From Arthrobacter sp. H16F315 (GTDB lineage: Bacteria; Actinomycetota; Actinomycetes; Actinomycetales; Micrococcaceae), in assembly GCF_024124825.1 (NCBI RefSeq), contig NZ_JAMXSS010000002.1:2604001-2668000 (forward strand): a stretch of 64,000 bases of DNA. Direction: 5' to 3'. Of the stretch, positions 47,305 through 57,120 are shown one piece after another (the first letter of the stretch is position 1; every line of letters starts with the position of its first letter). The position numbers were made by a program, and so were the translations under genes. Under the pieces are notes generated by a model. That model saw nothing but the letters and a program-made list of their open reading frames with translations. It was not told the origin of the DNA and did not search any database.

Positions 47305-48471
47305 CTAAGCGTCGGGGTCCAGCGGACCCAGCCATGCGCTGGCGACGGTGTTGTGGGCCGATTCGTCGTCCGAGGGATGGAACATGCCCGCAAGTACGTC
47401 ACGGTACAGCCGTTCCAGTTCGGAACCGCGAAAGTAGCTCGATCCCCCGGATACCCTGATGGCCAGGTCCACGACGGTACGGGCCGTCTCGGTCGCACTG
47501 ACCTTCAGCCCGACCAGTTTCGGGAACCACTGGCCGCCGTGATCGGCAAGCGAGTCGACGTCCGCCGCCACGCTGGCCAGCTGCGGGTATAGCGCGTCCA
47601 TCGCCATCGCTGCGTCGGCCACCTTCCAGCGGATGTCAGGGTCCTGGGCGTAGCTTCGCCCGCCATTTTTGAACGACGTCCGCCGCTTAACGGCCTGGAC
47701 GCCCAGGGACAGGGCGCGTTCGCCGATGCCGGTGTACACCGCGGCAAGGAGCGTCTCGAAGCAAGCGAAGATGGCGAAGATCAGCGGGTCGGCGTTCGGG
47801 CCTACCGGCAACTTCCGGAAGATCCGCTCCGGGGGCACCACTGCCTCCGCCAGGACCGTCGTGTTCGATTGGCTGGCCCGCATGCCCAGCGTGTCCCAGT
47901 CGGGCAGGATTTCGTAGCCCGGGGTCTCCCTGGTGATAAAACCGTGGACCAATTGCCCCGCGCCGTCCGCGGCGGCGGAGTCCTTTCCAAAGATCCCGAG
48001 CCGGGTCCACACCGGTGAGAGGCTGGTGAAGATTTTTCGGCCGGTGAAGGCGTAGCCGCCGCCGGCCTGCGGAACAGCTTTGGTGCGCGAATCAAAGAGC
48101 ACCGAGTCGTTGCCGGGCTCCGAGTTTCCGAACGCGAAGATCTCCCCCTGGCCGGCTTCCCGGAGGACATAGTCCAGCGACGAATCACCGCGGGCCGCCA
48201 AAACATGCGCGACGCCGGTCCACACCAGGTGCATGTTGATTGCCAGTGCGGTGGCCGGCGCGGCCGTCGCCAGCCGGCGCTGGAGCGCGGCTGCCGCCGC
48301 GAGCCCGAGTCCGAGGCCGCCGTCGGACGCGGGCACGAATATCTTCAGGTAGCCGGCCGCGGCCAGGTCCGCCAGATCCTCGTGGAAAAAGGCGTTGTCC
48401 CGGTCGTAGCCGGCGGCGCGGCCGCGGATCCGGTCCAGCAGGGCGTCGGGCAGCACGTCTTCGGGGCGCAT
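47305..48471 (-). CDS. Acyl-CoA dehydrogenase family protein
   Basis: This 388-residue flavoprotein has the acyl-CoA dehydrogenase fold: N-terminal helical domain (DLADLAAAGYLKIFVPASDGG), middle beta domain (GRKIFTSLSPVWTRLGIF; LGMRASQSNTTVLAEAVVP) and C-terminal helical bundle (VDLAIRVSGGSSYFRGSELE). No catalytic Glu could be placed with confidence, so a desulfurisation-, nitroalkane- or hydroxylase-like role is also possible. It lies 20 bases downstream of the M20 peptidase on the same strand. Confidence 0.85.
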   Translation of the reverse strand: MRPEDVLPDALLDRIRGRAAGYDRDNAFFHEDLADLAAAGYLKIFVPASDGGLGLGLAAAAALQRRLATAAPATALAINMHLVWTGVAHVLAARGDSSLDYVLREAGQGEIFAFGNSEPGNDSVLFDSRTKAVPQAGGGYAFTGRKIFTSLSPVWTRLGIFGKDSAAADGAGQLVHGFITRETPGYEILPDWDTLGMRASQSNTTVLAEAVVPPERIFRKLPVGPNADPLIFAIFACFETLLAAVYTGIGERALSLGVQAVKRRTSFKNGGRSYAQDPDIRWKVADAAMAMDALYPQLASVAADVDSLADHGGQWFPKLVGLKVSATETARTVVDLAIRVSGGSSYFRGSELERLYRDVLAGMFHPSDDESAHNTVASAWLGPLDPDA

Positions 48472-48491
48472 GGGCGGTGCCTTTCGGGCGT

Positions 48492-49796
48492 CTAGTAGTT
48501 GGTGAGCAGGGTGTCCAGCACCCGCGAGCCGAACTTCAGGGACTCGGTGGGGACGCGTTCGTCCACGCCGTGGAACATTCCGGTGAAGTCCAGTTCGTCC
48601 GGGAGCTGGAGCGGGGCGAAGCCGTAGCCGGTGATGCCGAGCCGGCTCAGGGACTTGTTGTCCGTGCCGCCGGAGAGGGTGTACGGCAAAACCTTCGCGC
48701 CCGGGTCCTCCGAGTGCAGCGCGTCGATCATGGCATCCACGAGGTTGCCGGCGAACGGAACTTCGAGGGAGACATCGTTGTGGACGTAGCTGACGTCGAC
48801 GCCCTTGCCTGCGAGTTCGCGGACGATTTCAAGGACCTGCTGCTCCTGGCCGGGCAGGGTGCGGCAGTCGATGAGGGCCTCCGCCGATTCGGGGATCACA
48901 TTGTGCTTGTAACCGCCTTTAAGCAGGGTGGGGTTGGTGGTGTTCTGCAGCGTGGCACCGACAAAGCGGGCCACGGTACCGAGTTCCTTGAGGATCTTGT
49001 CCGGATCGTCGGGATCGAATTCGACGCCCGTGAGTTCCGTCACGCCGTCCAGGAACTGCCGGGTTGTGGGAGTCAGCTCCAGCGGCCACCGGTACTCCCC
49101 GATCCGGGACACCGCGCTGGCCAGCCGGGTGACGGCGTTGTCCGTGTTGATTTGGGAACCGTGTCCGGCGCGGCCGTGGGCGACAAGCCGGAGCCAGGAG
49201 ATTCCCTTTTCCGCGGTCTGCAGCAGGTAGGTGCGCTGGCCGCCGATGGTGGCGGAGAAACCGCCGACCTCGGAGATGGCCTCGGTGGCCCCGTCAAAGA
49301 GTTCGGGCCTCTTCTCGATCGCATAGCGGGCGCCGTAGGTGCCGCCGGCTTCTTCGTCAGCGAAGAACGCGAAGATCAGGTCGCGTTTCGGTTTGCGGCC
49401 GGTGCGGGCAAAATTCCGCAGGACTGAGAGGATCATGGCGTCCATGTCCTTCATATCCACGGCACCGCGGCCCCAGATCATGCCGTCCTTGAGTTCGGCG
49501 CCGAAGGGATCCACCGACCACTGGTCACGCAGGGCGGGGACGACATCCAAATGCCCGTGCACCACGAGGGCGCTGGCGGACGGGTCCTCCCCTGCCAGCC
49601 TCGTCACCACGCTGGCCCGGCCGGGAGCGGATTCGAAAATCTCGGCGTCGAGTCCCACTTCGGTCATCAGGCCCGCGGTGTATTCGGCGGCCGCCCGTTC
49701 GCCCGGGCCGGAGCCGTCGCCGTAGTTGGACGTGTCGATCCGGATCAGTTCCTGGCAGATCCTGACGACTTCGTCCTCGGGCCTGATTTCAGTCAT
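48492..49796 (-). CDS. M20 family metallopeptidase
   Basis: This 434-residue M20/M25/M40 peptidase has metal-ligand motifs VVHGHLDVVPA (about 79-89), GRGAVDMKD (about 109-117) and FFADEEAGGTYGA (about 143-155), with a lid/dimerisation domain in between. Relatives are dipeptidases, succinyl-diaminopimelate desuccinylase and carboxypeptidases; the substrate is not clear from sequence. It is the first gene of a pair with the acyl-CoA dehydrogenase. Confidence 0.9.
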   Translation of the reverse strand: MTEIRPEDEVVRICQELIRIDTSNYGDGSGPGERAAAEYTAGLMTEVGLDAEIFESAPGRASVVTRLAGEDPSASALVVHGHLDVVPALRDQWSVDPFGAELKDGMIWGRGAVDMKDMDAMILSVLRNFARTGRKPKRDLIFAFFADEEAGGTYGARYAIEKRPELFDGATEAISEVGGFSATIGGQRTYLLQTAEKGISWLRLVAHGRAGHGSQINTDNAVTRLASAVSRIGEYRWPLELTPTTRQFLDGVTELTGVEFDPDDPDKILKELGTVARFVGATLQNTTNPTLLKGGYKHNVIPESAEALIDCRTLPGQEQQVLEIVRELAGKGVDVSYVHNDVSLEVPFAGNLVDAMIDALHSEDPGAKVLPYTLSGGTDNKSLSRLGITGYGFAPLQLPDELDFTGMFHGVDERVPTESLKFGSRVLDTLLTNY

Positions 49797-49868
49797 GGTC
49801 GCTCCTCGTGGCGTCGGGTGGTTGTGCTCACTTCAGCCTACCCACCTGCGCCCCGGGGCCCCGATTAT

Positions 49869-49895
49869 TTGTTTCCGGAAACTTCATGCTAGAGT
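49869..49895 (+). promoter_or_regulatory. Candidate tRNA-Leu promoter with palindrome
   Basis: A TTGTTT (49869-49874) and TAGAGT (49890-49895) lie about 65 bases upstream of the tRNA, with a short 15-base spacer. The spacer overlaps a perfect palindrome GTTTCCGGAAAC (49871-49882). Promoter function is a guess. Confidence 0.35.
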
Positions 49896-49959
49896 CTTTC
49901 TCGCTGCTTCGGAGAAAACCGAAACGCTGAAAGGCGAAAAGGTTCACCGAATACCACCT

Positions 49960-50042
49960 GCGCGGGTGGCGGAATGGCAGACGCGCTAGCTTGAGGTGCT
50001 AGTCCTCGAAAGGGGGTGGGGGTTCAAGTCCCCCTCCGCGCA
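49960..50042 (+). tRNA. tRNA-Leu, anticodon GAG
   Basis: The 83-base cloverleaf has acceptor arms GCGCGGG and TCCGCGC (G-U at the base), anticodon stem CTAGC/GCTAG with loop TTGAGGT, anticodon GAG (reads CUC/CUU), a long class II variable arm, and T-arm GGGGG-TTCAAGT-CCCCC. CCA is not encoded: the bases after the discriminator A are CAA. Confidence 0.95.
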
Positions 50043-50050
50043 CAACAGGA

Positions 50051-50098
50051 AAAGGCCCTGGAATCCGTATGGATTCCGGGGCCTTTTTGGCTGTCAGG
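50051..50098 (+). terminator. Intrinsic terminator after tRNA-Leu
   Basis: AAGGCCCTGGAATCC pairs with GGATTCCGGGGCCTT around GTAT, followed by TTT. It is the tRNA terminator, eight bases downstream of the gene. Confidence 0.85.
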
Positions 50099-50268
50099 AC
50101 TGGGTGCTGGGTGCTCGTTACGGCAACCAGCCACGGGCCCTTCCTACCATCCCGGCCAAGGCCCGGACGTGCTGCCCGAACCTACGTGTCGCAGCCGGGC
50201 ACATCCGGTGCGCATCTGGGAGCCCGCCCCTAGCTGGCCGGCGCCTGGTCGGGGGCGCGTGGCCGGAA

Positions 50269-52502
50269 TCAGGACCACTGCCCGCCAGCGCTGGCGGTCT
50301 CCTCTGGCCCCGCGGGTCTGCCCCGAAGCCCGGCAGGCTCTCCCAAGGCAGCGCGCACGACGGCGAGCAGCGAACGGAAACGGGGGTCTTCCGGCAACGT
50401 GTCCAGCAGCACGGGTCCCCGGGGTCCAGCCAGCGGGATGCGCCAGTTGGGATACTGCGTGCTGGTTCCTGGCTGGTTCTGGGTGCGCGTCTCGCCCACC
50501 GCATCAACCAGGGCGACGCCCAGGAGCGACGATGGTGCCAGCGCGGTGAACGCGTACAGCGCCTCGACCGTGCCCTGCACGTCCGGATGCCCCGGCTCCT
50601 GGGGGCGGCTTTGCTCGGGCAGGAGTCCACGGTCCCGGACCAGGCCGAGCACCGCAGCCTGCTCTGCGGCGGCCGCGGCCAGTTCCTCATCCACCGGACG
50701 CTGCAGCAGCCCCAGGGATTCGCGGAGGGTGACGTGCTCGCCGGCCAGGAAGCCTGCTGTCGGTGGCAAGTCGTGGGTGTTGACGCTGGTCAGGCACTGC
50801 TGCCGGTACCGTTCCGGCGGGATGGGGCCCTCTGCGTTGTGCTCGAACCAGAGAATTGAGGTGCCGAAGATCCCGCGTTCGGCCAGGTAGTCCCGGACCC
50901 ACGGCTCGTACACCCCCAGGTCCTCGCCGATCACTATCGCGCCGGCCCGCTGCGCCTCCAGGGCGAGGATGCCGATCAGCGCCTCGTGGTCGTAGTAGAC
51001 ATAGGTGCCGTGTTCGGGACCGGCACCGGCCGGGATCCACCAAAGCCGGAAAAGGCCCAGGATGTGGTCCACCCGGATCCCGCCGGCATGGCGCAGCACT
51101 GTCCGGAGCATGTCCCGGTACGCGGCATAGCCTGTCTCCGCGAGCCGCCCCGGGTGCCAGGGGGTTGGGTCCAGTTTTGTCCCTGCTGGTTGAACATGTC
51201 CGGCGGCGCGCCGACTGTGACATCGCTGGCGAGTACCCCGGCCAGCGACCAGTTGTCCGAGCCGCCTTGCTTCACCCCGACCGCAAGATCATGGATGACC
51301 CCGATTTCCATACCGGCGCGCCGGGCCGAGCGTTGGGCTGCTTCGAGTTGCTGGTCGCAGAGCCATTGCAGCCAGCGGTGGAATTCGATCCGGCCGGCGA
51401 GCAGTGTGCGTTGCTCGTTGCAGTAGGCGGTGTCGGGCGCGGCTGCCTCGGCAGTCCACTGCGGTGCCTCCGGGGGCAGCTTCTCGGCCAGGGCGCACCA
51501 AAGCGCGAAGTCGTCGAGTCCTTGGCCCTGCCCTGCGCAGAAATCCTGAAAAGCCACTGCGCGGGCCGGGCCCCGCGGGACGCCGAACACCAGTTCAAGG
51601 GCCGCCAGTTTTCCGGCGAAACTGGAGTTCCGGTCCAGCAGTCCGGTCGCCTGGTTGGCGGTGTGCTGCTGACCGGCCAGGTTCTCCACTTCTGCCCGGC
51701 CTGCGGAGTCGAGGTAGCCGTACTCGGGGATCTCCTCCACCCGGAGGTAGAGCGGGTTGAAGAAGCGGCGGGTTGTCGGCAGGTATGGCGAGTCTTCGAC
51801 CGGGGGGCGGGGTTCGGCGGCATGCATGGGGTTGACCAGCAGGAAGCCTGCCCCCTGTTGCCCGGTGATCGCGGCGAGGTCCGCGAGGTCCGCGAAGTCG
51901 CCGATGCCCCAGGACCGGGAGGACCGGACTGAATACAGCTGGGCGGTCAGTCCCCAGTTCCGCCGACCGGCGAGCGCCTCGGTGGTGCTCAGCGTCAGCG
52001 GCGTGACGATGAGCGGACAGTGCGCCGCGGTGCCTTCGTTGTCTGCCAGCAGGGTGTGCCAGCCGAGGGGCACCCCGTCCGGTATCACGAAGGTCGCCCG
52101 GCCGGTGAGGATGCCGTCGACCTCGACGGGGCCATCCCCATTGTCTTGTTGAGTCGTTTTGTACCTGCTTCCGTCCTCGCCGACAATCCACACCCGGACG
52201 GCGGTTCCATGGGGTACGTGGACATTGATGGCGAGCGGCTGACCTTCACGGGCCACGGCGATCGCTGGCAACAGTCGCCGCCACGGTGCCAGTTGTGCCT
52301 CAGCCAGTGCGCGTTCCAGCTCCGCGGGGTCCCCGGCCGACACACCCAGGGCGCCCAGGACGCTGCGCAGGGTCTCGTGTGCGACGGAGCGTTCAACGCC
52401 GTCCCAGCCCCGGTAGGAGGTTCCGACACGATGGGCCGCTGCAAGTTCCCTGAGCAGTTCGGCTGTGCCGGTCGAGCTGTTGTGGTGCGTTCGGTCCGCC
52501 AT
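50269..52502 (-). CDS. malQ: 4-alpha-glucanotransferase MalQ, frameshifted near 51158
   Basis: The enzyme moves alpha-1,4-glucan segments between maltodextrins (GH77). Restored, about 744 residues: an N-terminal beta-rich extension (about 1-165), then the barrel with SSRSWGIGDFADL and LVNPMHA, the nucleophile IRVDHILGLFR, acid/base IGEDLG and NTHDLPP. The frame breaks at a C5 run (51158-51162, minus strand), where six C are expected (TQPPWHPGRLAETGYAAYRD). The 2234-base length is 3n+2. The break removes the catalytic Asp, so if real the enzyme would be dead; an assembly error is more likely. Confidence 0.88.
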
Positions 52503-52636
52503 GTGGCAACTGTAGACGCTTGCCGTCCGCCCCGTCCCGTCTCGAGGGAAGCGCGTTCTGCCCGGCGGTTCCGGCGGGCTGTGCTGGCCCGCCGGCTTTA
52601 GGTGCAGGGCTCACCTCCAAGCTAGCGTTGCGTCCT

Positions 52637-53023
52637 ATGATCGACGTCGAACGATTCCGGGTGCTTCTTCAGGAGGAGCGCCGCCGGAAACTTGCCCTCC
52701 TCCCCGCACTCAGCAAGGACATCAGCTCGGTCAATGCCGCCCGTCAGGACTCCAACGTCGACGACGAGCACGATCCGGAAGGTGCCACGATCGCGTTTGA
52801 GCTCTCGCAGGCGTCGGCCCTGCTGGAACAGAGCCGGCAGGGGCTCGCTCACATCGAAGCGGCCCTGGAACGGATCGAGGCCGGCACGTACGGCGTCTGT
52901 GCGGTGTGCGGTGAACAGATCGCAGAGGCCCGGCTGGAGGCCAGGGCGTGGACACCGTTCTGCATCCGCCACAGCGCCGGTCCTGCGGGCCGGGCCGGAA
53001 GAACAGGACAACCGAAGCCATGA
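52637..53023 (+). CDS. DksA/TraR-type zinc finger protein
   Basis: This 128-residue protein has a coiled N-terminal half (about 1-80, LLQEERRRKLALLPALSKDI) and a DksA-like C-terminal zinc finger: C-x2-C at CAVCGEQI and FCIRH at the end, so the fourth ligand looks like His rather than Cys. Such proteins bind the RNA polymerase secondary channel, though many small homologues have unknown roles. ATG 52637 is chosen; its stop overlaps the next start (ATGA). Confidence 0.85.
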   Translation: MIDVERFRVLLQEERRRKLALLPALSKDISSVNAARQDSNVDDEHDPEGATIAFELSQASALLEQSRQGLAHIEAALERIEAGTYGVCAVCGEQIAEARLEARAWTPFCIRHSAGPAGRAGRTGQPKP

Positions 53024-53800
53024 CCAACGCCGCCGAGACCTGGTGGAGCCGGATCCTGGCAGGGTTCACCCACTCCCCCCTGCCCCAGGTCACCGGCATG
53101 GAACTGGTGCTGGTGGTCCTGCTCGCCGTTGCGCTGTCCCTGCCACGGGTGACCTGGCGGTACTTCGGCTTGCTGGCCACCGTGACCCACGAACTCGGCC
53201 ATGCTTTCGCCGCGCTGATGACCGGCCAGCGGCTCGGCGGAATCCGGCTGAGCCTGGACCACTCGGGCACCACCACCACCTACAGCCGCCGCCCGCTGGC
53301 GGCCGTCTGGTCGACGTTCTGGGGCTACCCGGTGCCGGCCGTCGTCGGTGCAAGCCATGGTCTGGTGCGGTTTCAACGGCTGGGGTCCGGCGGCGATGTC
53401 GGTAGGAACCCTTGTGCTGCTGGCCTCATTCCTGTTCATCCGCAACGGGATCGGACTGCTCATCACCGCGGCCGCTGTCCTGGCCGCCGTGCTGCTGGTG
53501 CTCTTCGTCCCGCCCGAATTCAACGGACACGTGGTGATCGTGCTCGGCCTGGCACTGCTGGTCGCCGCCGTCCGCGACCTCGGGAAGCTGGCCAATGTGC
53601 ACCTGCGGCACCGGGATCGGCTCGCATCCTCGGACGCGTACCTGCTGGCCCGGGCCACGCGTGTTCCTGCGGGGCTGTGGATCGTACTCTTCGCCACCGT
53701 CGTCGGGGCCGCCTGGTGGGTGGCCTGGCAGCCGATGTCACAGGTGTTCGACGTGCTGGTCGGCGCCATGCTGCAGGGCTCGGCCGGTTTCCCGGCCTAG
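53020..53800 (+). CDS. M50-like membrane protein, frameshifted near 53353
   Basis: The product is about 260 residues with six membrane segments. The first part has THELGHAF (zinc-type HELGH, about residue 53), as in the M50 peptidase-like family of actinobacterial membrane proteins. The second part continues as AAMVWCGFNGWGPAAMSVGT after a break near 53353, where GGTGCAAGCC has one A too many; the length, 781 bases, is 3n+1. Its ATG overlaps the DksA-like stop, so the two genes are coupled. Substrate unknown. Confidence 0.7.
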
Positions 53801-53817
53801 GGGCATAGGCTGGGACC

Positions 53818-54882
53818 ATGAATATGAAGCATACTGATGACCCGGCATTCAGCACTAAGGGTGCCTACGTCACCGGCGGCGGGGAATTCACCCGCGACAC
53901 CAACTACATCGAGGACCGGATTACCCGCGACGGCGCCCCGGGCCTGAACGGGGAGCCAGGCTGGCCGGTGGAACCCGGACGGTACCGGCTGATAGCGGCC
54001 CGAGCGTGCCCCTGGGCCAACCGTACCGTGATCGTGCGCCGGCTCCTGGGCCTTGAGGATGTCATTTCCCTCGGCCAGCCCGGACCAACCCACGACGCGC
54101 GCTCGTGGACTTTTGACCTTGACCCCGGCGGCAAGGATCCGGTCCTGGGCATGGAACGGATCCAGGAGGCGTACTTCCGCCGGTTTCCGGAGTACCCCCG
54201 GGGCATCACCGTCCCGGCGATTGTCGACGTCGGCAGCGGCGAGGTGGTCACAAACGACTTCCCGCAAATCACCCTGGACTTCTCCACCGAGTGGGCCGGT
54301 TACCACCGCACCGGTGCCCCCGAGCTGTACCCGCAGGCCCTCCGCAGCGAAATCGACGCGGTCAACAGGCGGGTCTTCACCGAGGTCAATAACGGCGTCT
54401 ACCGCTGCGGCTTCGCCGGCTCCCAGCAGGCCTATGATGCTGCGTACGACCGGCTCTGGACGGCGCTGGACTGGCTGGAGGAACGCTTGACGGGCCAGCG
54501 GTACCTCGTTGGAGACACCATCACCGAGGCCGACGTCCGGCTCTTCACGACACTGGCGCGGTTCGATGCCGTCTACCACGGGCACTTCAAGTGCAACCGG
54601 CAGAAACTCAGCGAAATGCCGGCGCTCTGGGGATATGCAAGGGACTTGTTCCAGACCCCCGGCTTTGGCGACACCACCGACTTCGTGCAGATCAAGCAGC
54701 ACTACTACATCGTCCATGAGGACATTAACCCCACCGGGATCGTGCCGACGGGTCCCGCGCTGGGCAACTGGCTGACCGAACACGGCCGCGAAGCCCTCGG
54801 CGGCCGGCCGTTCGGGGACGGAACACCTCCGGGCCCGGTCCGTGCGGGCGAAGAAGTGGCGCCCGGCCACGGGGCCGGCTGA
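53818..54882 (+). CDS. Glutathionyl-hydroquinone reductase-type GST (Xi class)
   Basis: This 354-residue Xi-class GST-like reductase has a thioredoxin domain with active-site Cys64 (RACPWANR, 62-69) and a helical domain with VNNGVYRCGFAGSQQAYD and LVGDTITEADVRLF. Xi enzymes reduce glutathionyl-hydroquinones; in a mycothiol bacterium the thiol partner may be mycothiol, by inference. The last 30 residues are Gly/Pro-rich and may be disordered. Confidence 0.9.
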   Translation: MNMKHTDDPAFSTKGAYVTGGGEFTRDTNYIEDRITRDGAPGLNGEPGWPVEPGRYRLIAARACPWANRTVIVRRLLGLEDVISLGQPGPTHDARSWTFDLDPGGKDPVLGMERIQEAYFRRFPEYPRGITVPAIVDVGSGEVVTNDFPQITLDFSTEWAGYHRTGAPELYPQALRSEIDAVNRRVFTEVNNGVYRCGFAGSQQAYDAAYDRLWTALDWLEERLTGQRYLVGDTITEADVRLFTTLARFDAVYHGHFKCNRQKLSEMPALWGYARDLFQTPGFGDTTDFVQIKQHYYIVHEDINPTGIVPTGPALGNWLTEHGREALGGRPFGDGTPPGPVRAGEEVAPGHGAG

Positions 54883-54997
54883 GGGCACGGGTTGCTCCGG
54901 GAGAGCAACGCTCCCGTCAACCCTGGGGTGAGCTGCCCGGCCGGCTCAGCGTTCTTCCAGTTGTAGCAGCAATCCCACCGCCCTAGGGTGGGTTCTG

Positions 54998-56128
54998 ATG
55001 ACAACTGCAGAAGAGGCCACCCAGGCCGGACGCCCCTCGCTGTTCCGGCGGTCTTGGGGGGTAGTGGCCAGCAACGCTTCCGTTGTGCTGCTGTGGCCCC
55101 GATTGCAGCTGGCAGTAAAAGCCGGACTCGCCGCGGGCATCGCGTTCGCCATAGCTCCCCTGATGCCGGGCTCCGCCGCCAATTACCCCTATTACGCGCC
55201 GCTTGGCGCTCTGGTGGTGATGTATGAAAACGTTGCGGGCTCCATGCGGCAGGGTGTGCAGACGCTGGTGGGGCTTGCCATCGGCATTGGACTGGCCTTT
55301 GTGCTGTTCCTCCGCGGCAGTCCCACGCCGCTGACAGTCGCTTTGGTAATGGCGCTCGGCGTAGTTTTGGCGGGGCTGCCGAAACTCGGCGCCGGCCGGG
55401 ACTGGATTCCGACGGCGGCGCTGCTGGTCCTGCTGGTCGGCGGCCACGACCCGGACCAGTTCTCCTTCGGGTATCTCCTCCAGATGGGAGCCGGGGTCAG
55501 CGTGGGTATCCTGGTGAACCTGCTGGTCTTCCCGCCGCTGCACTTCCGCGCCGCTGAGCTTAGTATTGCCGAACTCCGACTGGCACTCGCCCGTCAGCTC
55601 AGCGACATGGCAAAGGCCTTGAAAGAGAGTTGGCCGCCGGAGCACAAAGAGTGGTCCCGGCAGTCCGACACCCTTGAATCGTCCGTCCGCTCAGTTCGGC
55701 TGGCCGTGGAGAAGGCCGATGCAAGCCGGCGCGCCAACCCGAGGCGCAGGCTCCATCCGCGGGATATCGAGCGGGACTACCGCAACCTGAGGGACCTGGA
55801 GCGGATGACCTTCCACGTCCAGGACGTGACGCAGGTGCTCTCGGATGTCATTTGGGCCACGGATACGCCCTTTGTGGTGCCGGATGAATACGTTGAACCG
55901 CTCGCCGACGCCATGTTTGCCGTCGGCGACGTGCTGCGCGCCCTCCAGGAGGAGGAGCCGGAACGCCAGTCGGAACTAAGTGAAGAAGCCGTCACCGCCG
56001 TCAAGTCCCTGATGGCGCGCCTCGGTGCCGCGGAAGTCGAAACTGACGCCCCCAGCGCCGTCGAATCGATCCTTTTGAGCCTGCACCGGATGCTGCGTGT
56101 GGCGAGGGCATTCGCGAAGCAGGCATAG
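54998..56128 (+). CDS. FUSC-like aromatic acid exporter family protein
   Basis: This 376-residue membrane protein has about six hydrophobic segments in its first half (YYAPLGALVVMYENVAGSMR within), then a long soluble helical part with LDPRDIERDYRNLRDLERM-like charge pattern. It matches the FUSC/aromatic acid exporter family, thought to pump organic acids, but substrate evidence is lacking. ATG 54998 starts the protein; a strong hairpin follows. Confidence 0.8.
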   Translation: MTTAEEATQAGRPSLFRRSWGVVASNASVVLLWPRLQLAVKAGLAAGIAFAIAPLMPGSAANYPYYAPLGALVVMYENVAGSMRQGVQTLVGLAIGIGLAFVLFLRGSPTPLTVALVMALGVVLAGLPKLGAGRDWIPTAALLVLLVGGHDPDQFSFGYLLQMGAGVSVGILVNLLVFPPLHFRAAELSIAELRLALARQLSDMAKALKESWPPEHKEWSRQSDTLESSVRSVRLAVEKADASRRANPRRRLHPRDIERDYRNLRDLERMTFHVQDVTQVLSDVIWATDTPFVVPDEYVEPLADAMFAVGDVLRALQEEEPERQSELSEEAVTAVKSLMARLGAAEVETDAPSAVESILLSLHRMLRVARAFAKQA

Positions 56129-56149
56129 CGTCCGGCATTCTTGTCCCGC

Positions 56150-56188
56150 ACGGCGGCCTTCGCCCCGGACCGGGGCGAAGGCCGCCGT
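56150..56188 (+). terminator. Bidirectional hairpin after FUSC gene
   Basis: Perfect 18-base arms (56150-56167 and 56171-56188, GGCGGCCTTCGCC core) enclose a GAC loop between two convergent genes. No T-run follows, so stem strength must do the work. Confidence 0.6.
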
Positions 56189-56205
56189 CGCTGGTTGCCT
56201 GGGCG

Positions 56206-57120
56206 CTACGGCAGGGCGGCAACCGAGCCGCTGAAGTGTTTGCGTCCGGTACGCGGATTCCAGGCGACGAAGTCGGAGCGCCGCCACGCCCCGTCAGCGT
56301 TGTGGCCGGTCCCGATCTCAAGGGCCACGCGGGCCGGCAGGAAAACCGGCGCTTCAAACGACACCTCCCAGCTGAATCCATCGGCCTTCGCGGCGCCCAC
56401 GTCCGCAAGCGCCCTCGACGCCAGATACATGCCGTGTGCTATCGACCGGCGCAGCCCCAGGGCCTTGGCCGAGAGGACGCTCAGGTGGATCGGGTTGAAG
56501 TCGCCTGACACGGCAGCGTACGCGCGTCCCGTGTCCACGCCCAGCTGCCATAGCGCGGTCGGATTCGGTGCCGCAAAAACGGCCGGAACCGGAGCGGCCG
56601 TGGGCTTGTCGATTCCCGGCAGGAACACCCCTTTCGCCAGGTAGGTCGAAACGCCGCGCCAGCTCACTGCGTCCTCCCCCGCGCTGCGCACCTCGGTGAC
56701 TAGATCCAGCTGGGTCCCTGAGCGGTGCCCCCTCAGGTTCTCCGCCCAGGAACGGATGTCCAGGGCCTGGGTGAAACGCAACGGCCCGGATTGCACTACC
56801 CGGTTCTCCAGGTGGATCATCCCCAGCAGCGGCAGCGGAAAATCATCCCGGTTCATAACGCTCATTGCCAGCGGGAAGGACAGCGCGTGGACAAATCCGG
56901 CCGGCAGGATGTCGCTGGCGGTCTCACCGATCAGGTGCTGGTAGGCCGTGAGGTTTTCCACCGCCGCCGTGACGCCGCGAACCTCGTGCTGTGTCTCGGG
57001 GAGTCCGGCGCCGGCATGGGTGCCCAACACCCGTCGTCGGGCAGCGGTGGCCGCAGCGTTGACGTACAGCTTGGACAGTGACGGCAACTCCCCCAGGATG
57101 AGCGGCCGTGATGGGTTCAT
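56206..57120 (-). CDS. MaoC-like (R)-hydroxyacyl dehydratase
   Basis: This 304-residue double hot-dog protein carries the hydratase signature near residue 205 (YAAVSGDFNPIHLSVLSAKA), with catalytic Asp and His. Related HtdX/MaoC enzymes dehydrate (R)-3-hydroxyacyl thioesters. It overlaps the reductase stop by four bases (57117-57120). The order dehydratase-FabG4-FadA2 matches Mycobacterium tuberculosis htdX-fabG4-fadA2. Confidence 0.9.
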   Translation of the reverse strand: MNPSRPLILGELPSLSKLYVNAAATAARRRVLGTHAGAGLPETQHEVRGVTAAVENLTAYQHLIGETASDILPAGFVHALSFPLAMSVMNRDDFPLPLLGMIHLENRVVQSGPLRFTQALDIRSWAENLRGHRSGTQLDLVTEVRSAGEDAVSWRGVSTYLAKGVFLPGIDKPTAAPVPAVFAAPNPTALWQLGVDTGRAYAAVSGDFNPIHLSVLSAKALGLRRSIAHGMYLASRALADVGAAKADGFSWEVSFEAPVFLPARVALEIGTGHNADGAWRRSDFVAWNPRTGRKHFSGSVAALP

